From: Candidatus Helarchaeota archaeon
GTDB lineage: Archaea > Asgardarchaeota > Lokiarchaeia > Helarchaeales > HEL-GB-A
Direction: 5' to 3'
DNA: 26,130 nucleotides
Assembly (NCBI GenBank): GCA_016840125.1
Contig: JAEOSY010000429.1
Span: 1-26,130, forward strand
Shown here: one piece after another, positions 14,731-23,206 of the stretch
Layout of the letters: every line of letters begins with the position of its first letter
How positions within the stretch are numbered: position 1 is the stretch's first letter
Translations under genes and position numbers: made by a program
The notes under the pieces: model-generated
The model's input: the letters and a program-made list of their open reading frames with translations, nothing else
Told to the model about the DNA's origin: nothing
The model's database searches: none

Positions 14731-16029
14731 TTGACAATCGATCCTGAAGAGCGTATTTTACGCTGTCTCGATGGAGAAATACTTGATCGCGCCCCTCATT
14801 TGGAACTCGGGTTTAACGTGTACCCCTCCGTTAAATTAAACCTTTATTTTGATAAATTACCCCCGAAATTAAAAAATTGGGTATTAAAATTTAAAATTTT
14901 CGAAAATGCTGTACAGGCGGCTGCGGAATCTCTTGGATTATCCGAGCCTATCCCCAAAACCATAACTCGAAGATTATTCCGGCTCGACCAAATCGCAGCC
15001 AGTTTAATTTCTCTTCCCACCTCTCTCCAATTTATGGATGCGCTTAATCCCTTCCTGTTCAGAATCCCCATCCGGTTTGGAATTGATTTAGTACCTTGTA
15101 TGGGCTTTCCTTCAGTGATTATCCGAGGGCGGACGCGTCGTAATAATAAACTCTATTACATCTCCGAGGATTGGAATCTCATTGATGTGGATGAAATCGG
15201 TGATATTAGAAGTTTAGAGCCATTCTATCAACATGAGAAAATGATGCAAAAGTTAATAGGAGGTCACGAAGCCGATCCTATCGATGAGAAAGTAAAATAT
15301 ATTGGCAAATTACAGGAATCTGTTCAGGGAAAGCTTGCTTTAGCACCTATTTTCAATGGAATCATGGAGAGCTGGCATGTCGTCTACGGTATGCAAAACA
15401 TGCATATCTTTTTCAGGCATTTTAACAATGAATACCGTCAAGGTCCCCCTTATGGCGCGTTTAAACATTATTTAGAAGCAAAATCGAAGTTTATTGTTGA
15501 ATATGTTAAACGACTTGGAGAAGAGACCGAGATTAAGTTCATTACTATTGTGGAGGATTGCGCTTCTGACCACGGGCCATTCCTTCGGGCTGACCAGTAC
15601 AAAAATTTCTTTGTCCCTGAAATTAAACGAATTGCAGATGCGGCCCATAAGGTTGGAATGAAAGTTCTCTTTCACACGGACGGTCGCTTTAAAATTTTAA
15701 ACTCCGACACTCCTTGGGCGTTTCTCGATGCTATCCTCTCCACAGGGATTGATATGCTTCACGGCTGTCAACAAGACTGCAATAATTTAAAAGAATTAAA
15801 GGAATACGTTGGGAATAAGGTTACCTTGGTGGGAGGAGTTTCCTGTGTAGATGTGCTCCAACATGCAAGATCCGCCAAAGAAGTGTATTTAAGAGCCGGA
15901 AGGGCAATCCAGACCTTAAAACAAGGAGGTCATTACATTATCGCGGCCGATAATGGGTGGCATGCCGGCGTGAGGATGGAGAACGTGCGATGGTACTTAA
16001 ATGCTGTTAAATACTACGGAAAATATTAA
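14731..16029 (+). CDS. Uroporphyrinogen decarboxylase (URO-D)-like methyltransferase family protein
   Basis: 432 residues from TTG 14731. GGTGA with a 5-base spacer favours this over GTG 14722, which lies inside the ribosome binding site. It is a TIM barrel of the URO-D / methylcobamide methyltransferase superfamily: ILRCLDGEILDRAPH at the start, EDCASDHGPFLRADQYKNFF, GMKVLFHTDGRF, GIDMLHGCQQDCNNL and VTLVGGVSC. The MtaA-type zinc ligand pattern is not obvious. No haem pathway gene is adjacent, so porphyrin decarboxylation is not implied. Archaeal relatives usually act in methyl transfer with corrinoid partners. Substrate unknown. Convergent with the next gene, 12 bases apart. Confidence 0.85.
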   Translation: MTIDPEERILRCLDGEILDRAPHLELGFNVYPSVKLNLYFDKLPPKLKNWVLKFKIFENAVQAAAESLGLSEPIPKTITRRLFRLDQIAASLISLPTSLQFMDALNPFLFRIPIRFGIDLVPCMGFPSVIIRGRTRRNNKLYYISEDWNLIDVDEIGDIRSLEPFYQHEKMMQKLIGGHEADPIDEKVKYIGKLQESVQGKLALAPIFNGIMESWHVVYGMQNMHIFFRHFNNEYRQGPPYGAFKHYLEAKSKFIVEYVKRLGEETEIKFITIVEDCASDHGPFLRADQYKNFFVPEIKRIADAAHKVGMKVLFHTDGRFKILNSDTPWAFLDAILSTGIDMLHGCQQDCNNLKELKEYVGNKVTLVGGVSCVDVLQHARSAKEVYLRAGRAIQTLKQGGHYIIAADNGWHAGVRMENVRWYLNAVKYYGKY

Positions 16030-16041
16030 CCAATTCAAATC

Positions 16042-16461
16042 TTATTTCCCAATAAAATCTAGTTTATGGGCTTGGTTTAAGACAAACCGAAGTTCTTCCT
16101 GTTTGATCTCAACAATTTTGGATTCCCCGGTCAAGGTTTTTTCCCTTTTGAGGATGATACCATGACTTTCCTTGTAAAAATAAACGGTAACTTGATTGTC
16201 TTCGGTTTTATGTTTAATTTTTATTTGAGGACAAAAGGCGACTAAGTCCGTCACATTATTTCGTTCATAGTTTTCAAAGAATCCGATACTGATATAATTG
16301 GTTTTATTTTTTCCTCCAACCTCGGCATACAAACTTTTTTTATCGATGAACGAAATGATGTCTTCAATGGGTTTTTCTTTTCTTTGAATTATGTCGAGAA
16401 GTAAACTTATCAATGCTTTAGGTGCCTCTTCAAAAACCACTTCGTTTTTGAAAAATTCCAT
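16042..16461 (-). CDS. Hypothetical protein, 139 aa
   Basis: A charged soluble protein: an N-terminal helix (EAPKALISLLLDIIQ), then alternating strand-like stretches (TNYISIGFFENYERN, QIKIKHKTEDNQVTVYFYK) and a final helix (EELRFVLNQAHKLDF). No cysteine cluster or nucleotide-binding motif. No family recognised. ATG 16461 has no clear SD. Base composition matches the AT-rich neighbours. A TATA-like AGTATATTAC lies on the minus strand at about 16511-16520. Confidence 0.6.
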   Translation of the reverse strand: MEFFKNEVVFEEAPKALISLLLDIIQRKEKPIEDIISFIDKKSLYAEVGGKNKTNYISIGFFENYERNNVTDLVAFCPQIKIKHKTEDNQVTVYFYKESHGIILKREKTLTGESKIVEIKQEELRFVLNQAHKLDFIGK

Positions 16462-16504
16462 GTTACAAGTTTTGAATCTTCGTTTATTTATCTCTTACCT
16501 ATAT

Positions 16505-16568
16505 GGAGGTAATATACTACGTATCCAAAATGAGTTCAATAGGGGGGCGGTAATAGTATACTGCCTCC
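16505..16568. repeat. 15-bp imperfect inverted repeat between hypothetical and VWA genes
   Basis: GGAGGTAATATACTA (16505-16519) and TAGTATACTGCCTCC (16554-16568) match as inverted copies at 13 of 15 positions, with a 34-base spacer. The second arm ends on the first base of the VWA stop codon. Each arm contains a TATA-like core. It could be a regulator site for the gene at 16042-16461, or a hairpin at the end of the chelatase transcript. Symmetry is seen; function is inferred. Confidence 0.4.
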
Positions 16569-17545
16569 TAACGCCCGATCGTATGCATTTCGAAAAATTC
16601 GCGCCCTCGAATCAAGTCGGTTATTTCTGCCGTTGATTTAATGACGAAGAAATCGCCGTTGCTATGATCCGCGATCGCTTCTGCGATGCGACGATGGCGC
16701 GGACCACGCATTTTCGCATTCTCTGGCCAGAGCACAATCGTGAAAATTTTAGATTCGCGGAGTTCATCACTGACGTCGCTAATTTCTTGCTCGAGTTGAT
16801 TATAATATTGACTGTTATGAAACGCGGGGGGGGCATTTTGACTAATTGGGACGTTCGCCCCACCATCTGTGAGCACAACCAAGACTGGAATGATATCTCT
16901 GTTCCGTCTCACTTCCGTCTTTAAGACTTCGAGTCCTCGCTGAAGACCACTCGCAAGTGGTGTCCAACTATCGGATTGAATAAAAGAAAGTTTTTCTACT
17001 ACTGCAGGAAGATTTACAGTCGGATATTGGAGAATAACCGCTTCATAGCCCTGAAAGACTATTAGTCCCACTTTATCACGGTTTTGATAGGCATCATCAT
17101 GGAGTGACAGAATTACTTTTTTCATTTGTTTCAACATACGAAACATTGAACCACTTGCATCTAACACAAAAACAATCGAAAGCGGCGCTTGATATTCATA
17201 TATTTTTTCACGTATGTCTTGCACATCAACTTTCAGAGCTAACTTGTTCCTTCCAACTCGCGATTTTTGGTAGGGCGCTGCGGCTCTAATCGTTGCATCA
17301 AAAGCGATACTTGAAGCTTTTTCCTTCGGAATTTTGTAAGAGATATACTTGCCTTTAATCGCGGTTCCCTGTTTACGGACCCGCTTGCCTAACGCAGGAG
17401 ACCGCCGTTGCGCCGCCACATTTTTCCGTCCGAGCTTGAAAACATTACCCGCATCCGCGATTCGATCCAGATTTTCGAGGGGTTCCCGCCATTTTTTTGG
17501 TTCATATTCTTTATCTATGAAATCTGGTCTCCCATCGAACCCCAT
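16568..17545 (-). CDS. chlD: VWA domain of a Mg/Co-chelatase ChlD-like subunit
   Basis: 325 residues from ATG 17545, which has GGAG 5 bases before it. The VWA domain (about 120-300) has an intact MIDAS: VFVLDASGSM (129-133), a threonine in WTPLASGL (about 195) and VVLTDGGAN. The preceding basic region fits the C-terminal half of ChlD/BchD. The same frame stays open for 44 further codons upstream (to 17677), without any start codon, as an Asp/Glu/Ser/Pro-rich stretch. That is the acidic linker expected between the AAA+ and VWA parts of ChlD. The natural product is probably a fusion of about 739 residues made by a -1 shift at the A10 tract, with internal initiation as an alternative. VWA and chelatase family calls are secure. 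Confidence 0.88.
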   Translation of the reverse strand: MGFDGRPDFIDKEYEPKKWREPLENLDRIADAGNVFKLGRKNVAAQRRSPALGKRVRKQGTAIKGKYISYKIPKEKASSIAFDATIRAAAPYQKSRVGRNKLALKVDVQDIREKIYEYQAPLSIVFVLDASGSMFRMLKQMKKVILSLHDDAYQNRDKVGLIVFQGYEAVILQYPTVNLPAVVEKLSFIQSDSWTPLASGLQRGLEVLKTEVRRNRDIIPVLVVLTDGGANVPISQNAPPAFHNSQYYNQLEQEISDVSDELRESKIFTIVLWPENAKMRGPRHRRIAEAIADHSNGDFFVIKSTAEITDLIRGREFFEMHTIGR

Positions 17546-17667
17546 GATTTCTCCATCAACTTCCTCAGTTGGTGCATCTCCCTCGCTTGAATCATCCAGA
17601 GGTTCCGCGGTTGCTTGTTCCGACGGTAAAAATGAAAGGGCCTCTTCCGCGTCATCTGATTCTGATG

Positions 17668-18786
17668 TTACATCATTTTTTTTTTACTGTCCTCATCTGA
17701 GGTGAGTTCATCTTGGGCCTGAGGATCGTCTGATCCTTCGGAGTCAAGTTCATCCATGGCTTTATCTAATGCAGATTGGATCTGCTTCATAATGTCTTCA
17801 GGTTTAGTGAGTCCTGGTTTCCCAATCCTATGCATTAAAGCCAACATCGCCGCTTTTTCTACATCTTCTTTATTCACAAGTTTTCTTCCACCTAGAGCGG
17901 CAATTGCTTTAGCACATCTTAAAATCGTAATTTCTCCTCTATGAGTTTCAACTTGGAGGTCCATACATAATTTTACTATTACTTCAAGTAGTTTTTGAGG
18001 TACCTTCACGTCATTAACGATTTCTTTTGCTTTTATGATACGTTCTTGTAGGGTAATTTCACTTTCTTTAAACTTGTTCCGAAGTGTGATTGGATTTATG
18101 TCGAACTGTTCCACACGCCGCAAGATTTCTAATCGTTGCTTGAAATCATTAACCGTCACTATATCCACAGTTAGCCCAAGGCGATCCAGAATTTGTGGAC
18201 GTAATTCGCCTTCTTCCGGGTTCATACTGCCAATTAAGATGAATTTAGATGGATGTGTGATAGATATTCCCTCACGTTCTATGGTATTAACACCCATCGC
18301 TGCGGAGTCTAGGAGATCATCAATAATATGATCGCTTAAAAGGTTAATTTCATCAACGTACAAGATATTACGATTCGCGGATGCCAACACTCCCGGCTCG
18401 AGGGCTCGTATCCCATCACGGATTGCACACTCAATATCTAATGACCCAACAACGCGATCTTCTGTGACACCCAAGGGAATTTCCACGACTCTCATTTCCC
18501 GATCTTCAATTTCAAAATCCCCACCGTTTTCAATTTTTTCCTTACAAAGTGTACAAAGGGTCTCAACATTATCAGGATCACAGTTGAATGAACATCCTTT
18601 CACAGTTTTCATTTTAGGTAGTAATTTCGCAAGAGCCCTAACAGCGGTAGATTTCCCGGTTCCCCGCTCACCGCGAATTAATACTCCCCCAATAACGGGG
18701 TTAACTACATTTAAAACTAGTGCTAATTTCATTTGGTCTTGCGCTACAATTGCTGAAAAAGGAAAGACTTTGCGTGACAATTTCAA
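17668..18786 (-). CDS. chlI: AAA+ ATPase, Mg/Co-chelatase small subunit (ChlI/BchI-like)
   Basis: 372 residues from TTG 18786; TTG 18780 is better spaced from AGAAGGT and is an alternative. It has Walker [10 protein letters not shown] (39-47), Walker [11 protein letters not shown] (141-150), sensor/arginine region [20 protein letters not shown], and four cysteines (65, 69, 78, 81) in a [14 protein letters not shown] insertion that may bind zinc. The C-terminal end turns acidic ([22 protein letters not shown]) and stops just after an A10 run. In Mg and cobalt chelatases this subunit and the VWA subunit form the ATP-driven motor that helps a large subunit (ChlH/CobN) insert metal. No large subunit is in the window, so the metal is undecided; cobalt is likelier in a non-phototroph. 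Confidence 0.92.
   Translation of the reverse strand: MKLSRKVFPFSAIVAQDQMKLALVLNVVNPVIGGVLIRGERGTGKSTAVRALAKLLPKMKTVKGCSFNCDPDNVETLCTLCKEKIENGGDFEIEDREMRVVEIPLGVTEDRVVGSLDIECAIRDGIRALEPGVLASANRNILYVDEINLLSDHIIDDLLDSAAMGVNTIEREGISITHPSKFILIGSMNPEEGELRPQILDRLGLTVDIVTVNDFKQRLEILRRVEQFDINPITLRNKFKESEITLQERIIKAKEIVNDVKVPQKLLEVIVKLCMDLQVETHRGEITILRCAKAIAALGGRKLVNKEDVEKAAMLALMHRIGKPGLTKPEDIMKQIQSALDKAMDELDSEGSDDPQAQDELTSDEDSKKKMM
17674..17685 (-). other. Candidate -1 frameshift site (A10 tract) linking ChlI-like and ChlD-like frames
   Basis: On the minus strand the zero frame reads AGT AAA AAA AAA ATG ATG TAA. The VWA frame is -1 relative to it, and an A-AAA-AAA slip leads directly into AAT GAT GTA and the acidic linker. 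The run is ten T on the plus strand at 17676-17685. Programmed frameshifting in chlD genes that yields both chelatase subunits is known in bacteria and archaea (Antonov, 2020, from memory). A sequencing length error in the homopolymer is the main alternative. Confidence 0.6.
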
Positions 18787-18875
18787 TACCTTCTAATTTA
18801 TCTCAAAAATAATTGTATTAAAAAATTTAATAAGTTTATGTGTAAAGGACCGATCTATTACTAAAAAATAAATTT

Positions 18876-19073
18876 ATGGGGATGTTTTTTCTGAGTCCTC
18901 CCAATTCTACAGATAAAGGAATGAAATGCTTTAAATGTGGCAATTTGGCAAGTAATATTCATTTATGTAAGAGTGCTGGTTTTTCCCAAATAATATGTGA
19001 TGATTGTTGTAAAAAGCTTTTAGATGAAACCAGGTGCCAACATAAGCAATGCGGTCATTTTCGAATGAAGTAA
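18876..19073 (+). CDS. Small cysteine-rich (zinc-ribbon-like) protein
   Basis: 65 residues from ATG 18876; ATG 18921 (MKCFKCGNLASN) is an alternative start with the purine-rich AAAGGA directly against it. Eight cysteines: CFKC (18, 21), C31, CDDCC (41, 44, 45), C54 and C59, with His residues nearby. This suggests one or two zinc sites of treble-clef or ribbon type. It diverges from the chelatase gene with an 89-base AT-rich gap. No family recognised; possibly an adaptor or nucleic-acid-binding protein. Confidence 0.6.
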   Translation: MGMFFLSPPNSTDKGMKCFKCGNLASNIHLCKSAGFSQIICDDCCKKLLDETRCQHKQCGHFRMK

Positions 19074-19097
19074 AATCTCTCGGTTCTCAAATAAACA

Positions 19098-19109
19098 AGA
19101 AAAAAAAGA
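19098..19109 (-). terminator. T-rich terminator after the NIL/ferredoxin gene
   Basis: Right after the stop codon at 19110-19112, the minus strand reads CTTTTTTTTCTTG (A8 on the plus strand at 19100-19107). A T tract without a hairpin is the common archaeal terminator form, and here it ends the homocysteine operon. Confidence 0.5.
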
Positions 19110-19496
19110 TTATTTTTGAATAATTATAGCTCTAACGGGGCACGCATCGACACAATTCAAACACCCAATACATTTCTCGTAATCAAATTCAACCGAAAAC
19201 TCGTTTGTTTGAGTGATTGCGCCAACGGGGCAAATTGAAAAACAAGCGCCACAATCGGTGCAAACCTCATCGAGTTTCTCAATGACCTTCCCAGGTTCAA
19301 CAGAAACCCCCTCTGCTTCAAAAGCAGTCCTTATCTTTTCACATTGTTCACTTGGGACCTCAATGAGAAACACTCCACCAGCTTCTTGTACATTTGCCCG
19401 GAGTATATTTATTATCACTTGATTTTCCAAGATGATTTTCGCGGTTATCGCATCATTTACTAGTTCTGCATCAAAATTTAAAATTAATTTTTTCAT
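19110..19496 (-). CDS. NIL-domain ferredoxin, iron-sulfur subunit of L-aspartate-semialdehyde sulfurtransferase
   Basis: 128 residues from ATG 19496, where the NIL domain begins (MKKLILNFDAELVNDAIT); the upstream ATG 19535 would add an unlikely tail overlapping the previous gene. Residues 1 to about 75 are the NIL domain. Two [4Fe-4S] motifs follow: CTDCGACFSICP and CIGCLNCVDACP. It lies 19 bases after the sulfurtransferase gene, as with MA1822 after MA1821 in Methanosarcina acetivorans, where the pair is needed for homocysteine synthesis. The clusters probably carry electrons or sulfur for the persulfide chemistry. Assignment by homology pattern and gene order. Confidence 0.9.
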   Translation of the reverse strand: MKKLILNFDAELVNDAITAKIILENQVIINILRANVQEAGGVFLIEVPSEQCEKIRTAFEAEGVSVEPGKVIEKLDEVCTDCGACFSICPVGAITQTNEFSVEFDYEKCIGCLNCVDACPVRAIIIQK

Positions 19497-19515
19497 TTTT
19501 TCATTACATCCTTCT

Positions 19516-21018
19516 CTAATGTTCATGAGTATCAAAATGTCTCAAAGTACTTTCGGCCGTGACTATTCCAATTACCTTCCTATGAGAATCTATTACGGGA
19601 AGTGCGCTAATATCATGTTTAGTCATCTCACGAGCTGAAAAATCAATGGGATCATCCAATGCTGCTGTAAAGACTTTTTTTGTTACAATTTTTGCTAGAT
19701 TATCCAGTCCTCGGGCGATAGCCCGTGTAACATCCCATGAAGTCACAATGCCATAAAGGCGATTTTCCGTATCAACAACAACGATATGGTTTGTATTATG
19801 CTCAATCAATTTTTTCGCTACATCATTCACGGATTCATTGATAGTACAAGTAATTGCTGGCTTAATAAAAGATCTAACCGTCGCTTCTACTCTCACATTC
19901 ATTGGATTGAAAACCCGAGTAGTAGATAATCGTTCAGCTGGGGGATTCAGGAAAAATTCCCCATTTTGAATCCATTTTTTAAGTGTTTCAGCAATTTCTC
20001 GTGCAATTTTTAGACTTGATAAAGGACTCACCGGGATTGTCTTACCATTAAGTTCGATCTGACCTGTTTTTAAATCCGCATAAGTCACTGTTCGCAAAGC
20101 CGGACGTTTCCTAGCTGGAACCCCATAGTCAAAAATAGTAGTTTTTATATCACTATCAGAGACTGCGGTTTTTCTTGCGAGCCCCTCGTTCAAGATTGGA
20201 ATGGGAATCCCAAACCCAACATACATAGTTGTCCCATATTTTGTGAACGTGGCACCACGTAAGAAATGGGGATTTATTTTGGGATCTTTCAAGTTTCCCT
20301 TGATCATTATGGTTCCAAATCCATTCGTCGGACTATGCTGTGTCCCCTCTCCTACAATATATCCTGTTCCACCCCCTAGAAAAATGCGGGTTCCAATACC
20401 TATTGTTTCATAATCGGGATCATTGCTTAAGGGATTTAAGCATCCTGCTCCTGAATAGGTTACATTTCGGTAATCTGGAAGCAATTTTCCCATGTAAGTG
20501 TAAATAGTTTCTTGGCGACCGTTCGTAGCTACATTATATTTTTGATAACCGTTACGGGGGTTACATAATATTGCTTGATTTAGATCATCCAGCGTAAAGA
20601 TGCTTTCAACTTTTTTACGAGGATAACAATCAGTTCCATATGCAGTCGCACGCAATTCTATTGCCTTTCCTGATATTAAATCTTCGATCACATGCCCTCC
20701 ACCATACTCAAATGGTCGAGTTTCACTCATTTTTGTTGCGCCTATATACACATCTACGGCTGCGTTTCCATGATATGCTTCTACATCATTTAACCAAACA
20801 TTCTCCATTTTAATAGGGGGATCTGTATGTCCAAAGTTTAAAAATGCCCCTGAAGAGCACATTGCACCAAAAGTACCCGTAGTTACTACATCAATCTCTT
20901 TCGCTGCGGCTTCCTCACCTTTATCAGCGACAATATCTATCATTTCTTCAGCAGTCACAACAATCGCGTTTCCCTGCTTAATTTTCTCATTAATTTCAGC
21001 ATAGGTTTTCTTCACCAT
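19516..21018 (-). CDS. L-aspartate-semialdehyde sulfurtransferase (homocysteine biosynthesis, DUF39 plus CBS pair)
   Basis: 500 residues from ATG 21018, with GGTGA 8 bases before; the GTG and ATG at 21030/21027 overlap that site. With this start the two family cysteines fall at 54 (GTFGAMCSSGAF) and 131 (YGTDCYPR), the positions I recall as the persulfide-forming residues of MA1821, which supports the start. The catalytic domain covers about 1-365. A CBS pair follows at about 385-500 (VNDVAKKLIEHNTNHIVVVD; MTKHDISALPVIDSHRKVIG), which usually binds adenosyl compounds and could sense SAM. It converts aspartate semialdehyde plus a sulfur donor to homocysteine. First gene of a two-gene operon with the NIL ferredoxin. 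Confidence 0.93.
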   Translation of the reverse strand: MVKKTYAEINEKIKQGNAIVVTAEEMIDIVADKGEEAAAKEIDVVTTGTFGAMCSSGAFLNFGHTDPPIKMENVWLNDVEAYHGNAAVDVYIGATKMSETRPFEYGGGHVIEDLISGKAIELRATAYGTDCYPRKKVESIFTLDDLNQAILCNPRNGYQKYNVATNGRQETIYTYMGKLLPDYRNVTYSGAGCLNPLSNDPDYETIGIGTRIFLGGGTGYIVGEGTQHSPTNGFGTIMIKGNLKDPKINPHFLRGATFTKYGTTMYVGFGIPIPILNEGLARKTAVSDSDIKTTIFDYGVPARKRPALRTVTYADLKTGQIELNGKTIPVSPLSSLKIAREIAETLKKWIQNGEFFLNPPAERLSTTRVFNPMNVRVEATVRSFIKPAITCTINESVNDVAKKLIEHNTNHIVVVDTENRLYGIVTSWDVTRAIARGLDNLAKIVTKKVFTAALDDPIDFSAREMTKHDISALPVIDSHRKVIGIVTAESTLRHFDTHEH

Positions 21019-21116
21019 GGAACTCATCACCTTGCAATTCTCTTAAAATCTTTAATAATATTATTTAATATCAAATAGAGTAAAACCTATATAAATGTGA
21101 CGCATAATTTCAAACT

Positions 21117-21137
21117 GTAATATTACCCCTAGTAATA
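21117..21137. promoter_or_regulatory. Nested palindromes between AOR and homocysteine genes
   Basis: GTAATATTAC (21117-21126) is a perfect palindrome and overlaps a second inverted pair, TATTAC (21121-21126) with GTAATA (21132-21137), so three related half-sites occur within 21 bases. A TATA-like TTTATATAGG for the sulfurtransferase gene lies on the minus strand at about 21085-21095, just downstream of the palindromes in that gene's direction. A regulator binding here could control that operon. The rest of 21019-21186 shows nothing clear. Confidence 0.3.
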
Positions 21138-21186
21138 ACAAATCCCCGAACTGTATCCTCCCTTGAGGAATTTAATTATAGAACTG

Positions 21187-23010
21187 TTAAATAAATTCAG
21201 CTATGTCTGCTAGTCCTAATTTAACAAGAGTTTCCTTTCTTGGGATTCCATTTTTATCCCAACCACGCAATTCATAATAAAAATTAAGAATGTTTTCGTA
21301 TTGGTTCTTATCCACAGCTTTACCTTTAAAAGGACCCTTTGGAACTGGAATATTAAACGTTCTCGGGGGCGGGTAATCATCCTTACGGGTTATACCACAT
21401 CGGAGGTTTATGGCACGTGTAATATTATAAATTGCTTCTGAACGTTCCATGAGCTGATTAAATGTTGTTTCAATACCTACAGCTGCTGAATAGAAATCAG
21501 AATAAATACTCGGTTCGATATCAAATTCAATCCAAGGGAAGCGACACGCACCCAAACAATCCATTAGCGGTCGAAAATGCTGGTGGAACATCACTAAACG
21601 GGCAAGTTCTTTCGGTTTATTTTTATATTGTTTTTTTAATTCATGATATGCAACCCAAGCACGATTATGATGCGCTCCAATATCTGCAGTTGCATAAGCT
21701 AATGACATTCCTAATAATGGGCGCGTATCGTATCCAGACTGCTCCAATCCCTTACAATGCATCGCAAAATCCTTGCATTGGGGCCATTTCTTGATAATAT
21801 TCAAAATACCATCAGCGATTATGTTTCCAATCCCCTCTCGATTGACAATCATTTGTATTGTATCATGAACTGCTTGAGAATTTCCCCAGTTTAATTCGAT
21901 GCCATTGATTTCAGATTTAGAAATGATTTTCCTATCAAAGGCTTCCATCATCAAACCAACGAGATTACCTATAGATATAGTATCGACCCCTAGTTTGTTA
22001 CAGAGGTCATTCAACTCCACTATTTCTGTAATGCTTTTTATATCGAGGTTTGAGCCCAACATGGCCGCAGTCTCATACTGAGGGCGAATTCGCATTCCAT
22101 TCTCTGTATTTGCAACTCCCTCACATGCAACAGTACAGTAGAGACATGAGTGTGCATGCCAATTTGGATAGAGCTCTTCGAATTTATTTCCACTAATCTC
22201 AGCCGCGTAATCACATATAGCATCTTGAAAGTTACGGACTGGAAGGACACCGACTTCATTTACACCCTCAAATAAACCAAGAGTGCCTTGACGCTGCCAA
22301 ATAGCCGCTAATTCATGCTTCTCAATATAAGAATTTGCTCTTTTAAAGGTTTCAAGTAACCGTTCTGAATTTGAAATGGTAATTTCATGATCACCTTGAA
22401 TTGCAATCGCTTTCACGTTCTTGGAACCTAAGACTGCCCCTAAGCCAGTTCTTCCAGCAAATCTATGTTCAGACTGGATGGATGCACAGCGTACTAGATT
22501 TTCTCCAGCAGGACCGATAGTTACGACTGCAGAACTAGCATCTCCTAAATCTGCTTTTATTTCCTGTTCTGTCTGTACTGTTCCTTTCCCCCAATAGGAT
22601 TCCGCGGTACCAAATTTTACTTCGTTATTTTGTATGAGTAAACATGTCGGGTGAGCCCGTTTACCCTTAAGGACTAAAATATCATAACCAGCTTGCTTCA
22701 ATTTTAAGCCAATGTGCCCTCCGATATTTGAATCTCCATAGATACCCGTGGCTGGGGATATACTATTGAATGAAGTCTTCCCAGAGCCGGGTACTAATAA
22801 ACCGGTGAGTGGACCCGCCGCCATTATAATTACATTCTCAGGATGTAGTGGATCCGTTTCTGCAGACGTTAAATCCCACAGGTAGCGTGCGCCGAACCCT
22901 CTACCTCCAATATACTGTACGGCAAATTGGCTATCTATATATCTTGATTTAATCTTCTCTTTTGTAAGATCAATTTCAAGGATCCTACCAGTATATCCAC
23001 CAAGATTCAT
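21187..23010 (-). CDS. Aldehyde:ferredoxin oxidoreductase family tungsten/molybdenum enzyme
   Basis: 607 residues, usual AOR length. It starts MNLGGYTGRILEIDLT and has IGGRGFGARYLWDL and SGKTSFNSISPATG (pterin-binding regions). The [4Fe-4S] site is CLYCTVAC (C289, C292, C296), with a fourth cysteine likely C489 in LGACRFPW. GYDTRPLLGMSLAYATADIGAHH is the second pterin region. The spacing matches Pyrococcus furiosus AOR closely. The family oxidises aldehydes to acids with ferredoxin using a tungsten bis-pterin cofactor. Subfamily (AOR, FOR, GOR, WOR) is not decided here. It precedes the homocysteine operon with a 168-base gap, so a shared transcript is uncertain. Cytosolic. Confidence 0.93.
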   Translation of the reverse strand: MNLGGYTGRILEIDLTKEKIKSRYIDSQFAVQYIGGRGFGARYLWDLTSAETDPLHPENVIIMAAGPLTGLLVPGSGKTSFNSISPATGIYGDSNIGGHIGLKLKQAGYDILVLKGKRAHPTCLLIQNNEVKFGTAESYWGKGTVQTEQEIKADLGDASSAVVTIGPAGENLVRCASIQSEHRFAGRTGLGAVLGSKNVKAIAIQGDHEITISNSERLLETFKRANSYIEKHELAAIWQRQGTLGLFEGVNEVGVLPVRNFQDAICDYAAEISGNKFEELYPNWHAHSCLYCTVACEGVANTENGMRIRPQYETAAMLGSNLDIKSITEIVELNDLCNKLGVDTISIGNLVGLMMEAFDRKIISKSEINGIELNWGNSQAVHDTIQMIVNREGIGNIIADGILNIIKKWPQCKDFAMHCKGLEQSGYDTRPLLGMSLAYATADIGAHHNRAWVAYHELKKQYKNKPKELARLVMFHQHFRPLMDCLGACRFPWIEFDIEPSIYSDFYSAAVGIETTFNQLMERSEAIYNITRAINLRCGITRKDDYPPPRTFNIPVPKGPFKGKAVDKNQYENILNFYYELRGWDKNGIPRKETLVKLGLADIAEFI

Positions 23011-23072
23011 TTATTTGTCACATAACCTGTTCAGAGGATTTAATTTTATGGAATTGTATCACTAATTTACCA

Positions 23073-23168
23073 ATGAGCATAAATATAAAAACCATTCCAA
23101 ATGAGGTATTTAACCTAAAAAAAACTAATATTCCAGATGAATTAGAAAATCTTATAGGTTTTTTTTAG
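23073..23168 (+). pseudogene. Possible N-terminal remnant in front of the PIWI fragment
   Basis: ATG 23073 opens a 31-codon frame (MSINIKTIPNEVFNLKK...) that stops at TAG just after a T8 run (23159-23166). A -1 shift at that run would continue directly into LDFKIDEGRSTLKELELKK and the PIWI frame below. So one base in a homopolymer separates a start codon from the Argonaute fragment. I do not recognise the 31 residues as a known Argonaute N-terminus. It may be a decayed start, an assembly error, or chance. Confidence 0.3.
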
Positions 23169-23206
23169 ATTTTAAAATAGATGAAGGGAGATCTACTCTA
23201 AAAGAA

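Noticed and set aside
14731..16029. Haem or corrinoid pathway reading of the URO-D-like gene together with the chelatase genes
   Set aside because: The two are separated by an oppositely oriented unrelated gene, the family is mostly methyltransferase-like in archaea, and no other tetrapyrrole gene is present, so no pathway link can be claimed.
16664..17705. Several plus-strand ORFs antisense to the VWA gene
   Set aside because: Shadows of a gene with an intact MIDAS motif and acidic linker; Ser/Pro/Phe/Arg-rich translations typical of reverse-strand reading.
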